Below, one piece after another: positions 34,561 through 45,186 of a stretch of DNA of 45,477 nucleotides. Each line of letters starts with the position of its first letter. Position 1 is the stretch's first letter. Position numbers and translations under genes: made by a program. Origin of the DNA: Antrodiella citrinella (lineage: Eukaryota > Basidiomycota > Agaricomycetes > Polyporales > Steccherinaceae); contig SGPM01000225.1 of NCBI GenBank assembly GCA_004802725.1, positions 1 through 45,477 on the forward strand, read 5' to 3'. Under the pieces are notes generated by a model that did not search any database, had not been told where the DNA came from, and saw only the letters and a list, made by a program, of their open reading frames with translations.

Positions 34561-35377
34561 TTAGGCTTGTCTACGAGCTCCCCGGACCCCTGATAGTCGC
34601 TTCGGATACGTGTCCTCAGCCTGACGTTCAATGAGCACAATAGCGATATAGGTGGCAGCGACTATGTCCTCACCTCTTCCATAAGCTGCCTATACTTTTG
34701 TCGATGGTCTTCAGTCATTTGTCTATGTACGGAGTGTGCGTCAGTAACGCCGCAGAGGTGAACGAAGAACACAATGCATTGAGTGGACCGTAGTACATAA
34801 CAGAACGATGGGCGACAGCCCGCGGGAGCGGGCCATCAGCACCCGAGCGAACGGACTCCAGAAAAACCGGGAAGACAGAACGAGCGAGGGTGGGATGGGC
34901 ATAAACTGGCGGGATGGGAGGGACGAAAACGTAGAAGTGGAGAACTTCTGCACGTACTTGTCGACTCCTGCTAGTACTATGTATGCTTGCTCCCGGGCTC
35001 TAGCTGGTGGGTTGAAAAGGTCTTCAAAGTTTTTCGGAATCTTCCACTAGGTGCTGAGGTTATGTACTTTGGCTTGATGAATGGGAGGATGGATAGGGAG
35101 GAGGATGGCGCAAAGAAGACGGTTCTACCGTGGAACGTCGAAGAGGAGCGCGGCGGCTATGGACGCCCACTGCTCCGTTACATTGACTCAATTTCTACGG
35201 GACGCTCGTGCCTCGCTCTCCTAGACTCACAATTTTTCTCAGGGTCTTGGGGATATCGCGGCGAGTCTGTGGCCTGAGAATGCAGGTGACTGGAGAGCAA
35301 GAATACTCCTACGGATATTGATCAACGTGCTACAACTACCCCTCTTGCTGGAGAGAACGAAAAGTTCGAGAACGCAT
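34561..35377 (-). CDS. Small multi-exon hypothetical protein
   Basis: The last three exons are phase-consistent: 34958-35046 (WKIPKNFEDLFNPPARAR, then EQAYIVLAGVDK), 34674-34722 (QMTEDHRQKYRQLMEE) and 34561-34620 (AEDTYPKRLSGVRGARRQA, stop). All have normal GT-AG borders. Upstream, 35377 gives MRSRTFRSLQQE, and a further exon reads RPQTRRDIPKTLRKI followed by WASIAAALLFD. The junction into the KIPKNF exon needs a weak donor (GAC/GTTCCA). The predicted product is about 110 aa, basic, with a possible N-terminal mitochondrial-type presequence. The intron at 34723-34957 is unusually long (235 nt) for this genome. I do not recognise the family. It is convergent with separase. Confidence 0.45.
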
Positions 35378-35643
35378 GATAGGATTATGGAATGTAATTT
35401 GATGATGAGATAGACAACATTGTGAAGATGACTGAATACATGAGTAGATGAAACATACTTGCGACTATGATTTGGCATTAATGGTTCGAATACAGTGAAG
35501 GAATTACAGTGATAATACCAGCCTGAGATAGATCGCCAGGAGTCTATCTGAAGCAGTACATAGACCGTCGTGGTCGCGAGGATAACAAACGACCTAAGTT
35601 GACATCCTTCGGCCATTATGTCATGGAGGACTTGAGAACAGCC

Positions 35644-37335
35644 TCAAGCCTGAGCGGCCTGCTCGGTGCTGCTGGCTGCTGCTGCTGCAAGAATGTCGCA
35701 CCAGACGTCGTCCGGAAGTATCGGAACGTAATCAGACGCGTCCTGAGTGAGAGTGAATGCATGATTGCTGGAAGTATCCTCTGCGGAGTTCGCCAACAGG
35801 TCCTGAGGAGACACCGTGCGGGGAAGATCATGCCACCAAAAATCCGCCGAATGTGCTAGAACGTTCGAGTCGGCAATATTTGCGACGAGAGCGAGGGTGG
35901 ATGCATAGTTGAAAGAGCTCTGTGAGAAGTCCGCCAACAGACCTTGATGAAGAGTCACTGTGGCTGCCAGTGTGGGAAGAGGAGGAGCGATCTCGGAGCG
36001 TATGGTCTCTGGGGCGAAGTTCGCCTCGAGGTCTTGCAGAGATGTTAATGGCTCGAGAGGAAAGGCAGAGTCGCTGAATGCGATCTCTAGGGATGAGTCG
36101 GATACGACGTGACCGGGAAAGACGTCGCTCCTCGGGCCAGAGGTGGAACAAGAAGGTCCGGGGGTCGGAGATCGTGTAGGACTACAGCAATTCCCGCTTC
36201 TTGGACGCTTGGGTTTGGGCTACAAGGTAGAATCGTTGAATGATAACGCTTCAAAGTAAGTAAGAGGATGAAAATACCTGTTCCTCGTCTTCACCTTCGT
36301 CCCTTTTGCGCTTGCTTGGTTCGTTATCCACGCTGGGACTATGCACAATAGATGCGTATCCCTCGTCGACGACAACGCTGGGACTGAAGCATTGTTAGCC
36401 AGGGACTTTTTCGAGACTTGTGAAAGGACTTACGATCTGATTGGAAGGCCAGATCCTGAGGCCTCGTTCTGGGAAAACGCGGTCGCCCTGTGTTCAAAGC
36501 GACATCAAAACCAGAGCAAAACAACGTAGGTATATGCACTCACCCTAGCTTACTGGTAGTCTGCAGCTTAGTCTTAGATTTGGACTTAGGCTTGGACTTG
36601 GACTTGGACTTGGGCTCAGAAGCATTCGGCCTTAGTGGGCATTTCTTGACCTCGTGTACTTTGCGAAAATTTTCCCTGCTGTTAACCGGGATAGAAGAGT
36701 CAGAAACTCGACAATTTTATTTGTTTAGAGATAACTCACGGAAAGGATTTCCCACACCCTAACTGACAAATGTGCGAAATGAACGTGATCGCCGTAGGAA
36801 GACGCAGGATCTCCTCGACATTCCTGGCATGTGGCAGGCTGTTCTCGCAATGGCGACGGCGGAAATCCAATGGATTCTGGGAAACGGACAATGTGATATG
36901 ATAGGTTTTTGAGGCGTTGTCGAGCTTGGGATATCGCACGCAAGCAGGGCAAACGTAGTAGACCGACGTCTAACAAAGCAATTGACAACTAGTGAGCTCT
37001 CCATTCCCGATACGAAGACAAGACTTGCTTACTGTGTCTCCATCAGTGTGCTCTACCTTTATCTCCAACATGAAGCCCGGCCTTTCCAGCAGCTGACAAT
37101 ATGTTGAAGCTGGTGTTGCAGGCCAAATTGTGTCGAGAATTTCCGGGGTCGCGAAAAGCTCCACCGAGGTTTTCGTCCCGATCTTCCTGGTCTTCAGAAT
37201 GATGACGTGTCCTTCTAGAGAAACGAATCTCAGTCGCGGCACGCCGTCGACAATGCACTCCACGATGTTGGGTCGGGCGTTGATGAGGTCTGGGCCAGTG
37301 TAGGGGATCAACAAACCGGGGGCGCGATCAGCCAT
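35644..37335 (-). CDS. CPxCV family protein, member 4; function unknown
   Basis: Six exons (37033-37335, 36740-36969, 36544-36678, 36434-36487, 36278-36383, 35644-36219) join to 468 codons including the stop. Exon 1 has 101 codons, the same as copy 1. Exon 2 reads YYVCPACVRYP, then FRRRHCENS and a closing CQLGC. This reproduces the CxxC / HC / C-x3-C pattern of copies 1 and 2 and the phase 2 exit. Exon 3 contains a Lys-Ser repeat (KSKSKSKPKSKSKTK). Exon 5 ends in KRKRDEGEDEEQ, and exon 6 opens PKPKRPRS. This basic patch straddles the same splice junction as in copies 1 and 2 and is probably an NLS. The C-terminal 190 residues are acidic and hydrophobic. The shared upstream DNA element lies 597 bp before the start codon. 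The architecture suggests a nuclear zinc-binding protein. Confidence 0.75.
36568..36618 (-). repeat. Hexamer repeat coding Lys-Ser/Lys-Pro dipeptides
   Basis: Imperfect repeats of GGACTT (plus strand) run across this stretch of exon 3 of family member 4 and encode the KSKSKPKSKSK region. Variation in copy number would keep the frame. Confidence 0.8.
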
Positions 37336-37931
37336 GTCGGGCGGCACCTTGAGAATGGGAGAAGGGGGATGGGGCGGGGGGATAGTTTACAAAGAACTGA
37401 CAATGGTGAGGGTTGAAAGAGAGGGCGAAGGTGGAGGGCAGGCTGCTCTTAAGCTTATGCCTATATCCCTGGTGTTGAGGATCTCCAGAAAAGGTATACG
37501 GACTCGAACCAAGGCAGTGAACCACGTTGTGACCTCGTATAACGAGGCTGTTCTAAGCATAGCACAAAGGACTTGCTTTCACACTTTGTGATCGATATGT
37601 TGGTTAGTACCCGTTCAACTGAATAAGCGAGGTCGCGTAGTGATGTTTTTGCATGTCCGCCCGGACCTGACTGATGTCGCATTTCCCTATTCAATACATT
37701 TGCACAACCGAATGAGGTGGCATACGTTCATGCGATCGAACGACCTTTCACATCTTTAGAAGCCTGTATGGTGATTCAAAGTCATTATCCGCCTTTCTGT
37801 CAGCTCGTATCCATGAGATCGACTTATCGGAGATTACCGGAGGTCGTCGCAGCCTCGTGTTACGTTGAATCGTCGTCGAACGTGTCTTTTGGGGTCACTG
37901 GCGCGGCGGCGGGCAGAGAGGCGGGATTGGA
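37336..37931 (-). promoter_or_regulatory. Promoter region of CPxCV family member 4
   Basis: About 600 bp without a recognised exon lie upstream of the family member 4 start codon. A pyrimidine-rich leader (minus strand) spans 37345-37440 and is preceded by a weak TATA-like GCATAAGCTTAAGAG near 37447-37461. The shared element bounds this region at 37932. Confidence 0.45.
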
Positions 37932-37959
37932 GAACGTTCCGTAGATGTTTGGCCACGTC
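37932..37959 (-). promoter_or_regulatory. Shared upstream element, copy 3
   Basis: GTTCCGTAGATGTTTGGCC followed by ACGTC is identical here and at 18642-18666. It lies 597 bp before the start codon of family member 4, in the same orientation relative to the gene as at the other copies. Confidence 0.6.
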
Positions 37960-40699
37960 ACGCATGTTATCATATTGAATCGGAGACGGAAAGTGTGCTC
38001 TAGGTAAGATAACTCAGAGAAGGGGAATACAAGACGTTGTTAGGAGCGGGCGGGGGAAGTAAGGCGAACTCTAGTCTACATAGTAAAAAAAACTAGCCAA
38101 GTCTTTTGCTCATTGCGCGATACGATTCGGCCCGTCGGCTGTGACACGGCATGCAAGGTTACAAATGATGGTGATTGCCGATCAACCGAGCGGGCTTCTC
38201 AAGAGCGGACCGGCCATACCCGCTGCGAGACCAAGAGACACAACCCGTCAGCTGTGCGTCCAGAACGCGTCTTTTTTTCCTTCGGAGAACGTGGAAAGAG
38301 CAAGGGTAGAAGGAAATGATGCGATATGAGCTCCGATCCAGGTCCTTACGGGATGTCTTCTTTGATTTCAAAGCTCGCCACAAAGAAGTCCGAGTCCTTG
38401 GTCCGGAGCACTATTGCAAAGGAATCTCCGAAATGAAAAGCGACACGTATATCCGAGGATGTCATGGAGTGACTCTATCCATCTGCCGATGAGGATGCTC
38501 GAAAAGAGGTCGAGTCTTAGCCGGAGAGTGGTGCGATCCACCGTCAGTGAGAGTCGGTCACTGTCTCTCGCGCCATCTTTCGCGATCTTCTACGCGAGGC
38601 AAGGGTATAGGATACCAGTACATGTTGCTTTTAAGGTACAGAGATGATAGGGTCCGCCTCCCGTGAGAAAGAGGTCGGCGACCGTGAATAGGGGAACGGC
38701 GTAGAAACGTAATGAGTCCATAAGGCGTTGGCAAAGGGTGCAAAAGGGAGAAAGGGAAATGAGGAGGGCGTGAGAAGCAGATCCTGAGGTCTGGTGTCAG
38801 GTCTGAATGAGCATGACAAGTCCGGCCGCCCGCTGCCCGAGGGTATCAGAAATTGAACGAGAGTTAAACCGAACGGCAGGTCCTCCGAGTCCTCGTCGGC
38901 GGTAGATGCTATACGACTGCCCAGTGGTTGGTCAAGGCGGTGAGGCGGTGTAAACTGAACCATAATGCATTGAAATCGCAAACGGGGTCCCCACTCATCT
39001 AATCTGCGAACTAGCAACAGAAAGCGCGACCTTGACCGACTGAAACAGGATACCGCATATCATGGGAAGGGGACGTGCTGGAACAAGATCCGGAATGATT
39101 TGTGATATCAAGTCGTCTGCAAAATACACGTGTGAATAGTACGACAGGCATGAGGAGAAGTTGAAAGACACGTGAAAAGAATCCTGAGGTCGGACTCCTA
39201 TGCTCGCTCGGAGTCGCAAGTTGTATTGAGGTGTGGTCATGGGTGGTCGCGATCGCCTACTGATTGATACGGTCAATGTCGAGATTGAAAGTCTTCCTTG
39301 TATGCGGTCGATGTAGTTGGGTTGTTCGATAGTAGGCCGCGTTGGTACGAAGAGGAACGGTGCTGTGAAACCAACGTGAAGCTGTGGCCCGCCGGGAGAG
39401 GCGTCAACTCGACAATAACTATTGGAAGAAAGACGAAAGATCTGGCACGTGGCACGTACAGTGAGTCTGTATATACCGTAGCGATTTCTATACCAACAAG
39501 AGGATGCCGACATTCAACGGATCTGCATGAGCTCAAGATCAACCAACTTGAAGAAGCGCGAGCCCCAGTCCAACACGCCACAACATGTGCAAACACCGTA
39601 GTTTACAGCACGACTTCTCTTCTCTTCACCTCTCTTCACCTTTGCTACCTTGTGATCACAGACTTTGAACTGGTGTCTCCCAAATCTCCATGCTACGTCT
39701 TTTCTCCTGTTGTAGTCACCGTCAAAGCTTTCAAGTCCACTTACATCTCGCACATGGGCCGGTCACTGGTGAAGGAACGCGACGTAGCGGACATGTCTTG
39801 ACTGGTAATGTCGCTGATTCCTTCGTTGCAACACTTGCGAGGCATTGAAGGTTGGACAAAGTACCTATTGATTGTGATGCCGAGCTCTACATTGAGCGTG
39901 CTGCGTTCCACAGCCACTAGCACCGACACTTCACTGGCAATGGCAGCATGCCCGTTTTCTTTTTCCTCACAGTGCTCGCGAAGCCCCTTTGAGACCGGCC
40001 AGGAGTGTTCAGGGGGCCATGATACAGGGAATCGTCAGCGTTCGGTGTGGTCAATCTGATTTGGAGCAACGGTCTGGGCTTTGTTCGTGTACGGCTTGCG
40101 CGCAGCATATGTTCTGACGTAGCTCGGGTACGCATCATACTTCCTTTTGCTCTTGTGACCGTGCTGATCTTTATCATACTACAGTCTTATCCTTCAACGG
40201 CCGAAATAGCTCGCTCTTGAAGCATCTCATTGACCTCGTTGTTGTCGCGCTGCGAAGGACGATCCCCCACTGTATGTCCTTTCGGCGCCGAGAAGTGGTT
40301 CTCTGATAACGGGTGCGAGGGGGATGCATATTTACGCGTCACGTCTAGCGTTGCACTTGTAGAGCTCGTTCGTACAGATGGCACGGTGGTAGTTCATAAC
40401 CTTCTCGACGGGGGTCACGTGCTGCCGATCATACACGAGTGGGCAGCGGGCGATGTGATTGGCTGGTGCGGGGTCTAAGAATAGCGAAGGGATATCTGAT
40501 GTTGCAGGTCTTCGTCCCCCCGTACAGCCTCGGTCGCTCATCTCCTTCTGATTTATGCTCTTTTACCTCCGTCCACTATCTCCCCATCTACTTAAAGTCC
40601 CGTCTTTCCTCGCAATCTTCAACAGATCCATGTCCCATACCCCACTCGACTCTGGCCGTTCCACCCCCCTTGGCCATTTCAGAGAACTCGTGAGTTGCC
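37960..40699. other. Gene-poor region
   Basis: About 2.7 kb lack a convincing complete gene. On the minus strand 39243-38996 is open and begins MTTPQYNLRLRASIG, with DLISQIIPDLVPARPLP further on. A second open stretch follows in another frame (LDEWGPRLRFQCIMVQF). Together they might be a decayed or mis-spliced small gene. Another 64-codon minus-strand frame spans 40384-40187. None has enough support for a gene call. The right end contains the aminotransferase promoter. Confidence 0.4.
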
Positions 40700-43041
40700 A
40701 TGTCCACCCGTCGCAATGGTGCTGCCACTCTTCTGGCGCCGACGAGCACAAGCACACGTCTACCGACCACCACACGATGGAGCGTGCTAGAGTAGTCGGG
40801 GCACACGTACTAAACGCCATCTCACAACAGGTACACGACGTCATGAAGAACCATAAGCATGAGAAGGAGTCTGAGGCTCACAAGGTGCGTCTTGCCACTC
40901 TTGGATGCTCTTTCGCCGTTGTTTACGCGCTATGTTCTCTAGATCTTCCGTGAGAAGGCTGGACACAACCCCAGAGGTCTGTTGCCGCAGACTGTGAACC
41001 CCGTATGTCCTTGGAGAGACCCTATATGGCTGATCTCCGCACTCACTCTCTGTTCAGGATGAAGAGACCGTTCCCGGTATCATCCATCCTGGATCTACTG
41101 GTGTGATCTATTGCTCTGATCGTGCTATGGCCAACGGATTCTCCTACGCCGCCGCTCACGAGTGGGCCAACCTGGGCCAGGGTGCGCCCGAAGTCGGCGA
41201 TATTCCTGACGCCCCACCTCGCCCTCAGAACATCAACATTCCCGTAGACTCGTTGGAGTACGCTCCCACCACCGGTGTAAAAGGTACGTCATCGTAGCTT
41301 CTTGACTTCCTTCATTCCGCTGATCCGATTACGATCTTTGCAGCGCTTCGGGAGGCAGTAGCCAACTTGTACAACCTCACCTACAGAGAGGGCAAGGAGA
41401 GCCAGTACACATACGAGAACGTTTGCATCGTTCCCGGTGGTCGTGCTGGTCTGTCCCGTCTTGCTGCTGTCATTGGAGATGTGTACACTGCAAGTGCACT
41501 ATGTCTCACTCTCGCAGTTCCGACCTCCTGATGTTCTATTCCAGTCGTACCAAGTCCCCGATTACACCGCATATGATCAGGTTCTGGGTGCATTCCGCAG
41601 ACTGGTCCCCGTTCCTACCTCGTAAGTGACTTCTGGATCACTGATTCGATGACATGCTGATTCACAGCGTACAGACTCGACGTCGAGGTACTTATTTTAT
41701 GGCTCGATTGACTACGTTGTTCTCACTTTCATATCTATAGAACAACTACGCCATGGATCTGAACCAAATCAAGGTTCGTGCGATTACCCTGTAAACTGTT
41801 GTCTCATACTAACTCGAGCTGTCTTTAGAAAGACATCAAGACCCAGGGTCTCCAAGTCATCTTGGCCTCCAACCCTCGTAACCCCACTGGTCAGGTCATC
41901 CAAGGCGAACCTCTCAAAGATTTGGTTCAGTTGTCGCGTGATACCACCACGACCCTCATTCTTGACGAGGTAAATATAACTTGACATCTCTATGCAACGC
42001 TGCTTCTGACAGCTGCGCAGTTCTATTCTTGGTACATCTACCCCGAGAACGAGAAAGAGCTTGGAAAGTCTATCTCCTCTGCGGCCTACGTCGAGGATGT
42101 CAACAAGGTCGGTACCGCTGTAGCTCCGTTCTTACTGTGTAACTGAACGTTCGTCTTCACCAGGACTCCATCGTCATCGTCGATGGTCTTACCAAGGTAC
42201 TGTACTGTCATTCACGCACGGATACCATACCTTCCCCGCTGCTCACACACGATGTCTTGACAGAACTGGCGTCTTCCCGGCTGGCGTGTCTGCTGGGTGA
42301 TGGGTCCCAAGAACCTCATCAGCGCCCTCTCCCAGTCCGGATCCTTCCTGGACGGAGGTGCCAACCACCCGTATGTCTTTTGAATGCCGCCGAGCTCCGT
42401 GCTGCTCGTATCTTTGTCCTGATCACCCTTTTCACGTTCCGCAGCCTACAGCTGGCTGCCATTCCCCTTCTCGACCCAGCGCACGTGCAGAGGGAGAAGA
42501 TCTCCCTGCAGAAGCACTTCAAGGCCAAGCGTGACCACGTTCTCGCCCGCCTTGAGAAGCTCGGGTTGAAAGTCGAGATCCCGCCCTCGGCGACGTTCTA
42601 CATCTGGCTCAACCTTGAGCACCTCCCTGCCCCCCTGAATAACGGTTTGGTAAGTCACATCACGCCTGCCACAATGATAGGTTGCTGATTCACCATGCCG
42701 CCACATGACAGACGTTCTTCGAGGAGCTGTTGAAGGAGCAGACGATCGTCATCCCCGGTATCTTCTTCGACATCAACCCGTCCCACCGTCGTAACCTGTT
42801 CAACTCGCCCTGCCACCACTTTGTCCGTCTCTCGTTCGGACCCCCGCTCGCTGACCTCGACAAGGGTACGTTCCTTCTCCCTCTCACTTCACTCGACGTA
42901 TATGAACAGTTTCTGATCATTTCATTAGGTCTTGACGCTATGGGCCGCGTGTTGAAGAAGGCCAAGAAGGAGGGCATGCACCACTTCGGACACAGCTACA
43001 AGCCGAGCTTGGACGGAACCCATACCCCCATCAACGTCTAG
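40700..43041 (+). CDS. PLP-dependent aminotransferase, class I/II
   Basis: Fifteen exons (40700-40783, 40831-40884, 40943-41002, 41058-41283, 41344-41489, 41545-41621, 41675-41687, 41741-41773, 41829-41969, 42021-42107, 42164-42196, 42264-42370, 42445-42649, 42712-42865, 42929-43041) sum exactly to 511 codons including the stop. Fold-type I motifs are visible: ASNPRNPTGQ (Asn at about 246), LILDEFYSWY and VDGLTK with the likely Schiff-base Lys at about 318. The sequence LPGWRVCWVMG follows at once. Substrate specificity cannot be read from these motifs. The start at 40700 needs a 47-nt intron. Starting at an internal ATG at 40775 would avoid it. Oddities are a 13-nt exon (41675-41687) and a GC-AG intron (41490-41544). 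The N-terminal 28 residues are Ser/Thr/Arg-rich. Confidence 0.92.
41490..41544 (+). other. GC-AG intron in the aminotransferase gene
   Basis: The donor is ACT/GCAAGT and the acceptor TATTCCAG, with a CTGAT branch-like site 16 nt before the end; length is 55 nt. Without its removal the frame runs into TGA. GT alternatives give wrong phases or introns under 30 nt. Confidence 0.75.
41675..41687 (+). other. 13-nt microexon of the aminotransferase gene
   Basis: The exon is bounded by CGTACAG and GTACTT. It brings the phase from 2 back to 0 and encodes LDVE with the preceding split serine codon. Skipping it would break the frame. Confidence 0.75.
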
Positions 43042-43698
43042 AGACGATACCCCCTTCGCATTGTTGTTCAAGTTTCCTTTGCATGTAAGACCAGCCAGAG
43101 TGACTGGTGAACTCGAAGATGATCGTACTGTAGTTACACAGTTGATTGAATGTAGATGTACTATAGCTATAAACACGGACTGGTGTTGACGATGCGAAAA
43201 TTCGTGAGATGGAGAGACAGTGTGTTGGTGAATGTATACTTTTATTCTGAGATATGATCAGACTGTCGTGCGCATCCTGATTCTGCTTGAAATGATCTTC
43301 TTGCACAAGTATGCGGAAATACTGAGGATGGATATACGCCGCTCTGAGGTATGACTTCGTTCCATGGAACGTGAATCTTTACAGCCTTGATTCTCTTCAT
43401 CGTCATGGTTTGGGTCGACTCCGTCGCAAGCCAATATTACGGGGATACCGATAGCACAATGCGTGATGAGATGGAGTATCATCTCTAGACGTGGATGGGG
43501 GGGACCCGTCCAAGCTCAGCTTGTACCTGTGACCGAAGATGCATGCTCCTTCTGAGCTTTCTTCTACACGCGACCCATAGCGAATCCTAATACATTGCTC
43601 TTTACGACAACGAAACGCAAGAAACTAGAAGAAACTTTGGTGAAACCTTTCGCATGAAAGAGACCACTGCAGGGGGGGGCGGGGGTAACCGTCCTCAT
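43042..43698. other. Intergenic region with the left direct repeat
   Basis: This holds the 3' UTR of the aminotransferase and about 0.5 kb without recognised exons. The segment 43185-43247 is repeated at 45021-45084. Confidence 0.5.
43185..43247 (+). repeat. Direct repeat flanking the kinase pseudogene, left copy
   Basis: The segment with GACGATGCGAAAA, then GTGTTGGTGAATG and ATACTTTT, is repeated in the same orientation at 45021-45084, roughly 80% identical by eye. Confidence 0.75.
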
Positions 43699-44943
43699 CT
43701 ACGGACCCCGTAGGCCCCACCAAAACCAGCGTTTGGCATTCTTCTTACGAACCTCATGGAGGACCGTCCCTGAATCTGGCATCTGCGTCCTCGCCACCAT
43801 TTCATCGATGAAAGTTCGCAAACCTCCGAAGAAGGAGCACGCCTGAAAACAAAAGGCAGACATCCGAGTTACGATCAGCCAATTCGGTGACGTCGACGCT
43901 CTTGTAAAACTCCTGCGTACGCATGCATGTCGTCCTTCGTTCCCTGCGTCATTACGGTGGGTCTGCTACCCTCGCGTGGCGACTGTGATTGTCCTTTTTC
44001 CGACGGCCACTCCGACTCAGTCCCCTTCATGAGCTGAGGTGAAAGATCGTGCCGCTCGACATGCCGGAGCTCGCTGAAGTAGTGTTTGACTCTGCGTCCA
44101 TAGCTCCAGGACGCGCACGTCATTGCGCCCCGTCAGGAAATCTGCCATTGTCCATAGGGTGGAAGCCATCGGGGTACATGCCTCGCGTCCACTAGGACTG
44201 GACGCTTGTACGGGTCTGCTTCTGGGAGCCTGTAAGGGATGGAATTAGTCGTTGCTAACGCAGGGTGGATACGAGCAGCCTCGGTAAGACTCACACATGG
44301 GATAGACCATGAGTGTGAAAGAAATGAATTCCCTGCAGAAGCACTGCGATGAGCCCCTGAAAATAACGGAAATCAGATCACGTCTAGTGCGCACCTCCGC
44401 AATTTGCTCCAGGTAATCCATGACAGTGTCAGTTCTCAGCTACGATATAGCCGTGAACCGACAAAGATATGGAAAGACGATGTAAGTGACACCAGGGTCA
44501 TCTCGATCGAGGAAGTGGTCGAATATACTAGTAGGGAGAGAATGGTTTTGAGGGTCGGCGCGCATTTTCGGCGTTGAGAACTCGAGTAGAAGTTCGAGCT
44601 CCTTGGAATCGGTTTCCATTCGTTTGATCATGAAAAGCTGTCCATGGCAATCTCGAGCATCAATAGTGTCGTCTAATTCGTACTGTCGCAGTGAATGGGT
44701 TGAATTTTGCGATCGACATATGAGGGTGGCGACGTACAGCATGAAGTGGCGGTACACAAGGTCCTCTGGCTCATCTTGGAGGTTTAGAGCTTTCTTGGGG
44801 TCTCCGCATGATGCAACCCACCCAGGGCGAAGACGAGGAATGACCGTATTCGGAGCTCCCCAGTGCGTAGCACTCTTAGCAAATAGAATGCTACCTGCAC
44901 GGTTATGGGCTCCGCGCTTTTGGCGACTCCCTATGCGAGACAT
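43699..44943 (-). pseudogene. Degenerate Agaricomycete kinase-like gene
   Basis: From 44943 the minus strand encodes a recognisable kinase N-lobe typical of a family expanded in Agaricomycetes: RPGWVASCGDPKKAL, DGQLFMIK-like HGQLFMIKRM, and DPQNHSLPTSIFDHFLDRDD. After two introns, GLIAVLLQGIHFFHTHGLSHV corresponds to the helix before the catalytic loop. The expected HRDxxxxN segment is missing. Later fragments (ARHVPRWLPPYGQ, VKHYFSELRHVERHD, FIDEMVARTQMPDSGTVLHEVRKK) lie in different frames with stops between them. The stop of the last fragment is at 43699. It is not catalytically competent as read. It lies between direct repeats. Confidence 0.65.
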
Positions 44944-45186
44944 CCTTCGATATTTGGAGCTGATAGATGTGGGTAGGCGGGTGATTGGACCATGAGGACA
45001 TGGACAGCAGATCCAATACCGTTGTCAACGATGCGAAAAATAGTAGAGTGTAGAGATAGTGTTGGTGAATGAATACTTTTGTTCAAGTTCGTCCTGTGAT
45101 GATCATATGGTGCATTGGTCACGGTATGAATGGTCGAGTATGCCTGTCAAATCTATGTTAACTTATAATAAGATATGCTTCACATC
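44944..45186. other. Intergenic region with the right direct repeat
   Basis: It contains the second copy (45021-45084) of the repeat also seen at 43185-43247. No exon is recognised. Confidence 0.5.
45021..45084 (+). repeat. Direct repeat flanking the kinase pseudogene, right copy
   Basis: GTTGTCAACGATGCGAAAAA and AGTGTTGGTGAATGAATACT match the left copy at 43185-43247 in the same orientation. Confidence 0.75.

Noticed and set aside
38996..39243. Minus-strand open frame beginning MTTPQYNLRLRASIG
   Set aside because: It stops after 82 codons. The following plausible coding stretch (LDEWGPRLRF) is in another frame, with no valid intron joining them. Too weak for a gene call.
39298..39801. 167-codon plus-strand open frame
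   Set aside because: Its composition looks random, with no motif. It overlaps other equally long frames on the opposite strand.
40187..40384. 64-codon minus-strand frame ending ERAISAVEG
   Set aside because: It is short, has no homology I recognise and no supporting splice structure, and lies in an otherwise empty region.
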